In this document: positions 1 to 5,839 of the stretch, in pieces
Layout: each line of letters opens with the position of its first letter
Numbering within the stretch: the first letter of the stretch is position 1
DNA from: a virus
Direction: 5' to 3' (one strand)
IMG/VR virus record: IMGVR_UViG_3300037189_017163
Coordinates: 1-21,291 of that record
DNA: 21,291 nt
Position numbers and translations under genes: made by a program
Notes under the pieces: generated by a model
Database searches by the model: none
What the model was told of the DNA's origin: nothing
Seen by the model: the letters and a program-made list of their open reading frames with translations, nothing else

Positions 1-669
1 GCGATGACCGTGGACGTTCAAGATGCAGGCGGTCGCCACTTCTGGGCCGTCATCCGCGATTGGTCAAAGGACGGACGCTCGCGCGGACGATTCGCGGGAC
101 GGATCGAAACGTGGGATGACTTGGAAAAGCTACGCGAGGAACACGAGATCCGCCCGCCCTGCGTCTTTGTCGATTCCGCCTTCGCTTCGCGGGAGGTTTA
201 TTTTGCCTGCTGCCGCTTTGGCTATGTTGCCCTGCGCGGTAGCGACAACGAAAGTTTCACGTGGAACGATCAAGGTCGCAAAGTGCAACGCGCTTACGCT
301 CGCCCCGAGCGCGGCGATCCTGCGGGCGGGGGAAGATGGGATGCCGGGACGCTCGCGCGCCGAACGTGTCCGCTGATTAAATTCTCCGCGCCAACGTGCG
401 AAGACATCCTTGACGCACTACGCCGCACGGAGCCGCCGCGCTGGGAGTTCCCCAAAGACTTCCCGCTCGATTGGCACGAACACCTTGCAAGCACGGTGCG
501 GAAGAAACTCCGCAACGCCGTGACGGGAAAGGTCACGACAAAGTGGAGCGTAGTCAAAGGTAGGCCGAATCACTTGCGCGACTGCGAGAAAATGCAGGTG
601 GTCGCCGCCCTGCTCGCCAAGGTCTTGACCCCCGCCGTCGAGCGTCCTTCAGAGAAGGCAACCCCGTAA
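1..669 (+). CDS. Phage terminase large subunit, C-terminal nuclease part (5' partial)
   Basis: This is the headful or cos nuclease part of the DNA packaging motor, which cuts concatemeric phage DNA and docks on the portal. The frame is open from base 1, so the ATPase half lies outside the window; the ATG at base 4 is not the real start. Numbering from that Met, the RNase H-like nuclease acids are visible: D4 in TVDVQ, D57 in VFVDSAF, and D193/E195 in NHLRDCEKMQ. Together they match the GpA-type terminase nuclease. A portal and a gpW-like gene follow about 2.5 kb downstream, which supports the call. The oddity is that the usual direct neighbour (gpW) is displaced by a block of small genes. Confidence 0.88.
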   Translation, partial: AMTVDVQDAGGRHFWAVIRDWSKDGRSRGRFAGRIETWDDLEKLREEHEIRPPCVFVDSAFASREVYFACCRFGYVALRGSDNESFTWNDQGRKVQRAYARPERGDPAGGGRWDAGTLARRTCPLIKFSAPTCEDILDALRRTEPPRWEFPKDFPLDWHEHLASTVRKKLRNAVTGKVTTKWSVVKGRPNHLRDCEKMQVVAALLAKVLTPAVERPSEKATP

Positions 670-702
670 AGCGGTCATTTGCAGGGGTTTAGGGGGGTGA
701 AA

Positions 703-730
703 AAAAAGATTAAAAAAGGTGAATCTTTTT
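703..730 (+). other. AT-rich hairpin after the terminase gene
   Basis: A 9-bp perfect inverted repeat (AAAAAGATT at 703-711, AATCTTTTT at 722-730) with a 10-base loop lies 33 bases after the terminase stop. The right arm ends in five T. The stem is AT-only apart from one G-C pair, so it would be a weak intrinsic terminator on either strand, or a protein-binding dyad just in front of the putative promoter that follows. Confidence 0.45.
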
Positions 731-731
731 C

Positions 732-760
732 TTTACAAACGCAAGCGGTTGGCTTTATCT
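732..760 (+). promoter_or_regulatory. Possible sigma70-type promoter for the small-gene block
   Basis: TTTACA at 732-737 and TTATCT at 755-760 are separated by 17 bases, in an AT-rich intergenic stretch. A GGGGAAG ribosome site and the ATG at 771 follow at once. The -10 match is poor. It would start transcription of the small genes separately from terminase. Confidence 0.35.
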
Positions 761-770
761 TGGGGAAGTA

Positions 771-1040
771 ATGAAAACCAATCACACACCACAAATCATC
801 AATACCAGCAAAAACGAAACCGGAGTCGGCATGGAAATCGCCTGCGGTAAAATTTCTGCCTACGTCTATTTCAACAAGTGGGGCATCGACATTTGCCAGA
901 ACAACGCGAGTCATCGCGCGTGGAAGGGCATGGGCAAATTCTACCGCAGCCTCGACGAAGCTCTTAATCATTACCGCTCGGACGCCATGCGTAAGATTCT
1001 TTTTGTTGCCGCTGCGCACCGCGAAGCCCTTGCTGCCTAA
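771..1040 (+). CDS. Hypothetical 89-aa protein
   Basis: I do not recognise this small protein. The start is supported by a GGGGAAG Shine-Dalgarno-like stretch ending 2 bases before the ATG, one of the few clear ribosome sites in the window. The protein is mixed in charge, with no signal peptide, membrane segment or cysteine motif. It contains an aromatic patch (AYVYFNKWGI, about residues 34-43) and ends in a short Ala-rich helix. It opens the eight-gene block between terminase and the gpW-like gene and lies just after a putative promoter, so it could be a regulator or a host-interaction protein. The opposite-strand ORF over the same bases is a shadow. Confidence 0.6.
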   Translation: MKTNHTPQIINTSKNETGVGMEIACGKISAYVYFNKWGIDICQNNASHRAWKGMGKFYRSLDEALNHYRSDAMRKILFVAAAHREALAA

Positions 1041-1066
1041 TCAATTAACCAACCGAATACAGAACA

Positions 1067-1300
1067 ATGAACACACCAACTGCCACCATCCAAGTCGCCG
1101 CCCGTTACGTCACTCGCAGCATTTGCGATAACAACTGCTTCTTTGAGCTGTTCGTCATCAAGCGCACGGCCAAAACCGCGACCATCCGCTACAACGGCGA
1201 AGTCCGCCGCACCAAGATTAAGACCGATTGCAGCGGCTTCGAATATCTCCGGCCCGACGATTACAGCATGGCCCCGATCTTCAGAGCGGATCTTGCTTAA
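1067..1300 (+). CDS. Hypothetical 77-aa protein
   Basis: A small protein that looks like a single beta-rich domain. It has alternating polar and hydrophobic strands (YVTRSICDNNCFFELFVIK, then TATIRYNGEV), a basic turn (RRTKIKTDC), and ends in EYLRPDDYSMAPIFRA. The Y-S-M-A-P-x-F-R-A ending resembles small uncharacterised phage and plasmid proteins I have seen, but I cannot name a family. No ribosome site is evident before the ATG (the leader is A-rich). It lies 26 bases after the previous gene and 4 bases before the next one, so it is probably in the same operon. Confidence 0.6.
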   Translation: MNTPTATIQVAARYVTRSICDNNCFFELFVIKRTAKTATIRYNGEVRRTKIKTDCSGFEYLRPDDYSMAPIFRADLA

Positions 1301-1304
1301 AAGC

Positions 1305-1478
1305 ATGAGCAAACAATCCGACATCAGCAAAGCCGCCGCCGCCCTCGGCAAGAGGGGCGGGCAGGCAGGCACAGGCAAGGCCAAGGCCCGCAGCAAAAAG
1401 CATTACTCCGAAGCGGGGAAGAAGTCCGGGGAGGTTCGCCGCCTCCGGGCCTTGCAGCGCAAGGGGGCGAAACAATGA
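1305..1478 (+). CDS. Small basic KGG-like protein, 57 aa
   Basis: A very basic small protein with the repeated pattern ALGKRGGQAG, then SKKHYSEAGKKSGEVRR. Lys/Arg-Gly-Gly motifs of this kind occur in small stress- or DNA-associated proteins, and nucleic acid binding is a fair inference. The same frame is open upstream to base 1143, but that stretch is a Ser/Pro/Arg-rich shadow of the preceding gene. The ATG at 1305, 4 bases after the preceding stop, is the sensible start. The stop overlaps the next start as ATGA at 1475-1478, which implies coupled translation. Confidence 0.55.
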   Translation: MSKQSDISKAAAALGKRGGQAGTGKAKARSKKHYSEAGKKSGEVRRLRALQRKGAKQ

Positions 1479-1744
1479 CCATCGCTCGCCTAAACGAAAT
1501 CCAAGCCGAGTGGATGGGTCTTTCCGGTAACGCGCCCGAGGCCGAGCAGCGGCGGGTCATGGCCCTCATGCGCGAGTTGCCTCGCAGCCATATCAGCATA
1601 GACACCGAGACGGGCGAGGCCACGCCGATGTGGCAGGGCCAACCCATGTCGATCCCGATGCCGCTGGAGGACTGTAAGCGAAGGCATCCCGATTTGGCCG
1701 CGCTGGGCTTTGCATGGCGCGCCCCGGAGTGGGTCGCTATTTGA
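1475..1744 (+). CDS. Hypothetical 89-aa protein
   Basis: Translation is coupled to the preceding gene through the ATGA overlap. The N-terminal half is helical and charged (RLNEIQAEWMGL, then RRVMALMRELPRSH). The C-terminal half is rich in Pro, Trp and Met (TPMWQGQPMSIPMP, then WRAPEWVAI). No membrane segment, signal peptide or metal-binding motif is visible, and I do not recognise a family. Its stop codon lies inside the -35-like box of the putative promoter of the next gene. Confidence 0.55.
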   Translation: MTIARLNEIQAEWMGLSGNAPEAEQRRVMALMRELPRSHISIDTETGEATPMWQGQPMSIPMPLEDCKRRHPDLAALGFAWRAPEWVAI

Positions 1745-1768
1745 CCGATTTCCGGTTTGTGGTAATCT
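1741..1768 (+). promoter_or_regulatory. Probable sigma70-type promoter of the HTH gene
   Basis: TTGACC at 1741-1746 and TAATCT at 1763-1768 are separated by 16 bases. This is the best -35/-10 pair in the window. Transcription would start near 1775, only about 25-30 bases before the HTH start codon, so the hairpin at 1793-1816 would be at the very 5' end of the message. Confidence 0.5.
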
Positions 1769-1792
1769 CTGCGCCCATGAGCTTACGCCCTC

Positions 1793-1816
1793 GGAGTCGT
1801 GATGAACCACGACTCC
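1793..1816 (+). promoter_or_regulatory. Perfect 9-bp hairpin enclosing the HTH gene start codon
   Basis: GGAGTCGTG (1793-1801) and CACGACTCC (1808-1816) are perfect reverse complements flanking a 6-base loop, ATGAAC, which carries the start codon at 1802. As DNA it is a good dyad for a dimeric regulator. As RNA it would present or hide the start codon. It sits just downstream of the promoter of a gene for a DNA-binding-type protein, so autoregulation is the natural reading. Confidence 0.65.
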
Positions 1817-2407
1817 AAATTCTCTGACCCTGCCAATTTTAACGAAGCATCCTGCGGCCCCGAGTTGCCGCACGATACCGCCGAGGACGTATTCCTCGAC
1901 GCGCGCCTTCGCGTCAATCTCCCGCCCGAGATAGCCGCGCAAGTTGCCCTGCTCAACTGGTGGTCGCTTGAAGTGTTCCGCGAGTTCTGGCGCGAGTGGG
2001 ACGCACAGGAGCACGGTCACGGAGCAAGCCGCTCCTTCGGGGATGAGGCAGCGATCCGCCTCCTGCAAGCATTGACCAACTCGCAGACCCGCCAGACTGC
2101 GATGAAGGCGGAATGTTATCTGGCCGTCATCAACCGCAAGCCCGAGTCGCAGACCGAGATTGCCAAGAAATACGGAGTGACCCGCGCCGCCGTCTCCAAG
2201 GTCATCGTCTCGATCAAGGACGATCTCGACCTCCCGACCGCGCGGCACATGAAAAGTGACACCGCGCGCGAGTCATATCGAACCCGCGCCCTGCGGATTC
2301 ACAAAGAAAGAAAATCAAATTTATGCAAAACCCCGAAATCCAACTCGTATCACCGTCTCTCGACCTTGCGATCTGCCTTGACGCAGACACTTGCGCCCGT
2401 GAGCTAA
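1802..2407 (+). CDS. Helix-turn-helix DNA-binding protein
   Basis: A protein of about 201 residues with a helix-turn-helix at about residues 117-139 (QTEIAKKYGVTRAAVSKVIV), of the kind seen in sigma-factor region-4-like and small-terminase DNA-binding domains. A helical, Trp-rich region (ALLNWWSLEVFREFWREW) precedes it and a basic tail follows. The start is GTG 1799 or ATG 1802; I prefer the ATG in the hairpin loop. It has its own promoter-like signal and an inverted repeat at the start, which favours an autoregulated transcription factor. A small terminase subunit encoded after terL is the main alternative. The last 28 codons overlap the next gene out of frame. Confidence 0.7.
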   Translation: MNHDSKFSDPANFNEASCGPELPHDTAEDVFLDARLRVNLPPEIAAQVALLNWWSLEVFREFWREWDAQEHGHGASRSFGDEAAIRLLQALTNSQTRQTAMKAECYLAVINRKPESQTEIAKKYGVTRAAVSKVIVSIKDDLDLPTARHMKSDTARESYRTRALRIHKERKSNLCKTPKSNSYHRLSTLRSALTQTLAPVS

Positions 2408-2874
2408 CCCGCTGCGCCGACGAAGCCGACCGCTGTGCGGCCCTTGCTCAAGCCGGGGCAGAGCTTGCCATCCGCCACGCATGGAACGCTGGCGCGGTTT
2501 GCTTGAAAGCCAAGGAGCTAATCGCGCACGGCGAGTTCCAATCATGGCTTGAGGCCAACGCAGGCGAGCGCGGTTATCGCACACTCGCCAAGTGGATGAA
2601 GCTGGCAAAAGTGAATCTAGATGCACTTTTGGCCGAGAACCCCACGCTCAAAGGATTGCAGGATGCCTACGTTGCCGCCGGGGTCTTGCCCGATGCGGAG
2701 CCGAAAGCGGACACCGGAGAGGGCGAGAAAGACAAGCCGCCCTTCACGCTGTCGTTTAAGACGCAATACCATCACCCCTCCGAGTGGCAGCGGGACGCCG
2801 CCCGTGACTTCCTCTACGAGTTCGACCGCTTGGCGAAACTGGCGATGCAACTGAAGACGGAGTTTGGACTGTGA
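2323..2874 (+). CDS. DUF3102-like phage protein
   Basis: A 183-residue protein. Residues about 41-96 resemble DUF3102: a helix with ALAQAGAELAIRHAW, then CLKAKELIAHGEFQSWLEAN, then YRTLAKWMKLAK. In that family a 'length of association, then sit-and-process' helical domain of unknown function occurs in phages and mobile elements. The middle (about 121-145) is acidic and Pro-rich, and the C-terminus is helical. The A-rich leader (AAAGAAAGAAAATC) stands in for a ribosome site. It starts 85 bases before the HTH gene ends, in another frame, and its stop overlaps the next GTG as GTGA. Confidence 0.65.
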   Translation: MQNPEIQLVSPSLDLAICLDADTCARELTRCADEADRCAALAQAGAELAIRHAWNAGAVCLKAKELIAHGEFQSWLEANAGERGYRTLAKWMKLAKVNLDALLAENPTLKGLQDAYVAAGVLPDAEPKADTGEGEKDKPPFTLSFKTQYHHPSEWQRDAARDFLYEFDRLAKLAMQLKTEFGL

Positions 2875-3098
2875 GAAGCTGCGGTCACTCGTTTGTTTTG
2901 TCGATAGGAACTGCTTCGCTCGCATTTCATTCGTTTCCCATGCATGACGAGGCTAAGGTCGAAGACTTGCCGTGGTTTTTAAGCGAGCTAATTGGCACTT
3001 TTATCTGCCGAAAGTGCGGACTAAACGAACAGCGCACTCTGAAGATTCCAGACGAATGGGCCAATCGCGCTTTGCATTTCAATAAAACACAACCATGA
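2871..3098 (+). CDS. Small probable zinc-binding protein, 75 aa
   Basis: The GTG start overlaps the preceding stop (GTGA). The putative metal ligands are C4 and H6 in SCGHSF and C46/C49 in CRKCG, spaced like a split zinc ribbon. The linker between them is acidic (DEAKVEDLPWF). If translation began at the ATG at 2940, C4 and H6 would be lost, which favours the GTG. The stop overlaps the next start as ATGA. The role is unknown; small zinc proteins in phages often bind nucleic acid or host proteins. Confidence 0.5.
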   Translation: MRSCGHSFVLSIGTASLAFHSFPMHDEAKVEDLPWFLSELIGTFICRKCGLNEQRTLKIPDEWANRALHFNKTQP

Positions 3099-3214
3099 GC
3101 GAACCGCGCTCCAGCCCGACCTTTTCCATCATGCTCTTTTGCTTTGCCGCTCTTGGCTTTGTCTGGTCGGTCGAGGCATTCGTAAAGGTCGCGCTGCGGT
3201 TGCTTGGCCTTTGA
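3095..3214 (+). CDS. 39-aa single-span membrane protein
   Basis: A short gene with an ATGA overlap to the gene before it, and a stop codon (3212-3214) buried in the TTGACA element of the next gene. The peptide has a polar N-terminus (MSEPRSSPTF) and one strongly hydrophobic stretch at about residues 9-30 (FSIMLFCFAALGFVW), then a basic, hydrophobic tail (KVALRLLGL). It would be an inner-membrane peptide. Its size and single span would suit a small holin-like or superinfection-exclusion peptide, but nothing proves this. Coupling to its neighbours by overlaps is the main reason to believe it is real. Confidence 0.5.
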   Translation: MSEPRSSPTFSIMLFCFAALGFVWSVEAFVKVALRLLGL

Positions 3215-3216
3215 CA
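3211..3216 (+). promoter_or_regulatory. TTGACA start-associated element (gpW-like gene)
   Basis: TTGACAG with 13 bases between the hexamer and the ATG at 3230. No -10 box follows at the normal distance and no purine-rich ribosome site is present. Confidence 0.5.
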
Positions 3217-3229
3217 GTTTGGCACAGTC

Positions 3230-3475
3230 ATGGCGCGTTCCGATTTCTTCGGTTTGGAGGTCGCAACTCTTGAGGAGTTGCGCGACGAATACGTTGCCGC
3301 GATCAAAGCCGTGGCGGTCAACGGCGTGAGCTATTCTATCGGCGGGAGGTCACTGTCCCGCGCTAACCTAACCGAGATGCGGAACACGTTGGGCGATGTG
3401 CTCATGGCCCTCGACCGCGCCTCTGGTCGCCGCCGCCGTACCGTCTTGGCCGACTTCTCCGGGGTGCGCTCATGA
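3230..3475 (+). CDS. gpW-like head-tail joining protein
   Basis: An 81-residue protein placed directly before the portal, where lambda has W. The pattern fits gpW-like proteins: a helix (ATLEELRDEYVAAIKAV), a beta hairpin (GVSYSIGGRSLSRA, about residues 32-45), and a second helix (LTEMRNTLGDVLMAL). A basic tail (GRRRRTV) follows. In the family this protein plugs the portal and forms a platform for the tail after packaging. The start is set by the ATG 13 bases after a TTGACAG element. The stop overlaps the portal start as ATGA (3472-3475), which argues for coupled translation. Confidence 0.7.
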   Translation: MARSDFFGLEVATLEELRDEYVAAIKAVAVNGVSYSIGGRSLSRANLTEMRNTLGDVLMALDRASGRRRRTVLADFSGVRS

Positions 3476-5748
3476 ACATTGTCGATCAAACCGTTGCCCT
3501 GTTCTCGCCCCGCGCGGCCCTGCGCCGGGAGATTGCGCGTCAGAAGCTAACTGCCTTCAGCCGCTTTGATGCGGCCAAGATTACCCGCGCCCGACCGCAG
3601 GCTCGTCGCAATATGCCCGCCGAGCAGATCGGGGGAACGACCGAGCGCATTCAGCTAATGAATCGCGCCCGCGACTTGGATGACAATTTCTCCACCGTCC
3701 GGGCGATCTTGACCCACTTCGTCATTCACACGGCGGGGTCGCTGGCCTACCAAGCCCGCACGGGCGACACGGGCCTTGACCAGCAAGTCGAAGCCTATCT
3801 GCGCGAGTGGTTCCGCAACTGCGACATCACCGGACGGCATAGCCTTCAAAACCTCACGCAGCTAATTTTTCGCTCGGTCTTGGTCGATGGCGATTGCGGA
3901 GTCCTCGTCACTCGGCAAGGCGGCGAGCTAAAGTTGCAGACCGTGACCGCCGACCGGATCGGCAAGGATACTGACCTCGACTCGCTCGATCCTTTCTACT
4001 TTGGCGGCATCACCATTGACGGAGTGGGCCGTCCGGTTAGCTATCGCGTCTTTTCCCGCGACAAGTTCGGAACCTACCGCGACCCCGAGGACATCAACGC
4101 CGATATGTTCTGCCACGTGGCGAACTTTACCCGCCCCGACGAATACCGGGGCCGCTCGGCCTTGGCCGCAATCCTTGATGACGCGCAGGACGTTAGCGAT
4201 CTGATCGAATACGAAAAGCTCGCCGCACGTTGGGCAAGCTCACAGGCAGGGGTGATCAAGACCGAATACGGAGCGGATGAGGAAATGGCCTCGGTTCTGC
4301 GCGGCGACCGCGACCAATTCGGCAACGACACCAAGCTGACCGCGCTGGAGCCGGGGCGCGTGAACTATCTCAACACGGGCGAGTCGATGGAGATGTTTAA
4401 GAGCGGCGACCGCCCCGCCGCAGCCTTCGCCAACTTCGTGCAATACCTTGAGAACCGGATGTGCCGCGCAATGGGAACCTCCGCTCGCGTCATGCTCGAC
4501 CGCCCGAGCGCGGGGCCGGAAGCGCGCAAGGATTTAAGGCAAGCCGAACGGACGTTTGATTTTTGGCGGGGGCAGATGGAAACGCAAATGCTCAACAAGG
4601 TCGTGCGCCTCGCCCTCTTGGACGCCGCCGCCCGAGGCATCTTGCCATCCAATCCCGAGGTCGTGCGCGGCGAATGGCAATGGCCGGGATCGGTCAGCAT
4701 TGACGCAGGCCGTGACGCTCGCGCCGACATCGAACTCTGGCGCATGGGTCTTGCTACCGCTGCGGAGCTTTACGGCGAGGCGGGCCACGATTGGCAGGCC
4801 AGCATGAGGCAGCGGGCCAAGGAGGCGGCGTATATCCGCGAGCTTTCCGTCGAGATGGGCGTTTCCCCGGCAGAGATCAGCGGCGGGGTGGAGTCCGTAG
4901 CGACCGATCCGAACCGCGCCCCGGTCGAGACTCCCGTCCCCGCAGTGCAGCCCACCCGCGAGTTGCAGATCAACCTTTCCCCCGAGAAATACGCACACAT
5001 TGATTTCAAGCCCTCCGAGGCATTAGCCAAGGAAGCCGCGCTCGGTCTGGAGTGGCGCGCTGAATACAACCGGGGCGGAACCGAAGTCGGAGTCGCCCGC
5101 GCCCGTGACCTCTCCAATCGCACAAACCTTTCCCCCGAGACGGTCCGCCGCATGAATAGTTTCCTTGCTCGCCACGAGGTCGATAAGCAGGGGGAGGGGT
5201 TCAGCCCCGGCGAGGACGGCTATCCGTCTGCGGGCCGCATTGCGTGGGCCTTGTGGGGAGGCGATGCGGGACAGTCATGGGCCAGAACGCGCGTAGCACA
5301 AATGGACGCTGCCGACGATAAAGAGGACTTGGCGGAAGTGGGGCCGCGCGGCGGGATCAAGTCATCCCCCAAGGCTCCGAAGTCCGACACCCCGAACCCG
5401 GACCCGAAGGGCGAAGGAACTGCCGAGGGAGACGCCTCCGGTAAACGCGGGGCCGAGGTCACGGCTGAACAAGAAGCTACGCTGCAAGCGAAGGCTGACG
5501 AATTTAACGAGAAGGAAAGCAACACGAAGAACGGCAGGGCCACACTCGGCGCGCTCAAGTCAGTCTTTCAGCGAGGACTCGGAGCGTTCAACACATCGCA
5601 CTCTCCCCGAGTGCAGTCCGCCGAACAGTGGGCATTTGCGCGCGTGAATGCATTCCTTTATCTGCTCAAGAACGGTCGCCCGGAGAATCCAAACTACACG
5701 ACCGATTACGATTTGCTGCCCGAGGATCATCCAAAGGCAGCTAAATAA
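3472..5748 (+). CDS. Lambda-family portal protein with C-terminal extension
   Basis: A 758-residue protein; about residues 1-480 form a lambda-type portal, the dodecameric ring through which DNA enters and leaves the head. Diagnostic stretches are RARDLDDNFSTVRAILTHFV (near 63-82), FRPDE-like FTRPDEYRGRS (near 219) and a GTSARVMLDRPSAG-type segment (near 335). Lambda gpB is about 533 residues, so this one is much longer. Two extra domains follow: about 505-617 with RGGTEVGVARAR and AGRIAWALWGGDAGQSWAR, and about 667-758 with EFNEKES, LKSVFQRGLGAFNTSH and EQWAFARVNAFLYLLKNGRP, which resembles a domain (DUF5824-like, from memory) found in other phage head proteins. A Pro-rich acidic linker separates them. 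Confidence 0.85.
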   Translation: MNIVDQTVALFSPRAALRREIARQKLTAFSRFDAAKITRARPQARRNMPAEQIGGTTERIQLMNRARDLDDNFSTVRAILTHFVIHTAGSLAYQARTGDTGLDQQVEAYLREWFRNCDITGRHSLQNLTQLIFRSVLVDGDCGVLVTRQGGELKLQTVTADRIGKDTDLDSLDPFYFGGITIDGVGRPVSYRVFSRDKFGTYRDPEDINADMFCHVANFTRPDEYRGRSALAAILDDAQDVSDLIEYEKLAARWASSQAGVIKTEYGADEEMASVLRGDRDQFGNDTKLTALEPGRVNYLNTGESMEMFKSGDRPAAAFANFVQYLENRMCRAMGTSARVMLDRPSAGPEARKDLRQAERTFDFWRGQMETQMLNKVVRLALLDAAARGILPSNPEVVRGEWQWPGSVSIDAGRDARADIELWRMGLATAAELYGEAGHDWQASMRQRAKEAAYIRELSVEMGVSPAEISGGVESVATDPNRAPVETPVPAVQPTRELQINLSPEKYAHIDFKPSEALAKEAALGLEWRAEYNRGGTEVGVARARDLSNRTNLSPETVRRMNSFLARHEVDKQGEGFSPGEDGYPSAGRIAWALWGGDAGQSWARTRVAQMDAADDKEDLAEVGPRGGIKSSPKAPKSDTPNPDPKGEGTAEGDASGKRGAEVTAEQEATLQAKADEFNEKESNTKNGRATLGALKSVFQRGLGAFNTSHSPRVQSAEQWAFARVNAFLYLLKNGRPENPNYTTDYDLLPEDHPKAAK

Positions 5749-5749
5749 C

Positions 5750-5811
5750 GGAGGCGATTGCTTCTTCTGTTCCTGCGGGAACTGGCAGGGGGGCGCAAGC
5801 CCCCCGCCTCC
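5750..5811 (+). other. Two-tier GC-rich stem-loop between portal and protease genes
   Basis: The inner hairpin is GGGGGGC (5788-5794), loop GCAA, GCCCCCC (5799-5805). A second complementary pair, GGAGGCG (5750-5756) and CGCCTCC (5805-5811), can close an outer stem sharing one base. GCAA is a stable GNRA tetraloop. There is no T tract, so it is not a standard intrinsic terminator. It could stabilise the downstream capsid mRNA or pause polymerase at the head-gene boundary. Confidence 0.6.
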
Positions 5812-5820
5812 ACCCTCCCT

Positions 5821-5826
5821 TTGACA
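5821..5826 (+). promoter_or_regulatory. TTGACA start-associated element (protease-scaffold gene)
   Basis: TTGACAG with exactly 13 bases to the ATG at 5840. No -10 box is visible at the normal distance downstream. Confidence 0.5.
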
Positions 5827-5839
5827 GTCCCGGCTTGGA

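Noticed and set aside
675-1019. Minus-strand frame of 114 codons opposite the 771-1040 gene
   Set aside because: It lies against the direction of every other gene, with no ribosome site; the + strand gene has a clear GGGGAAG site.
5788-5805. Intrinsic terminator after the portal gene
   Set aside because: The stem is strong but is followed by CGCCTCCACC, not a T run.
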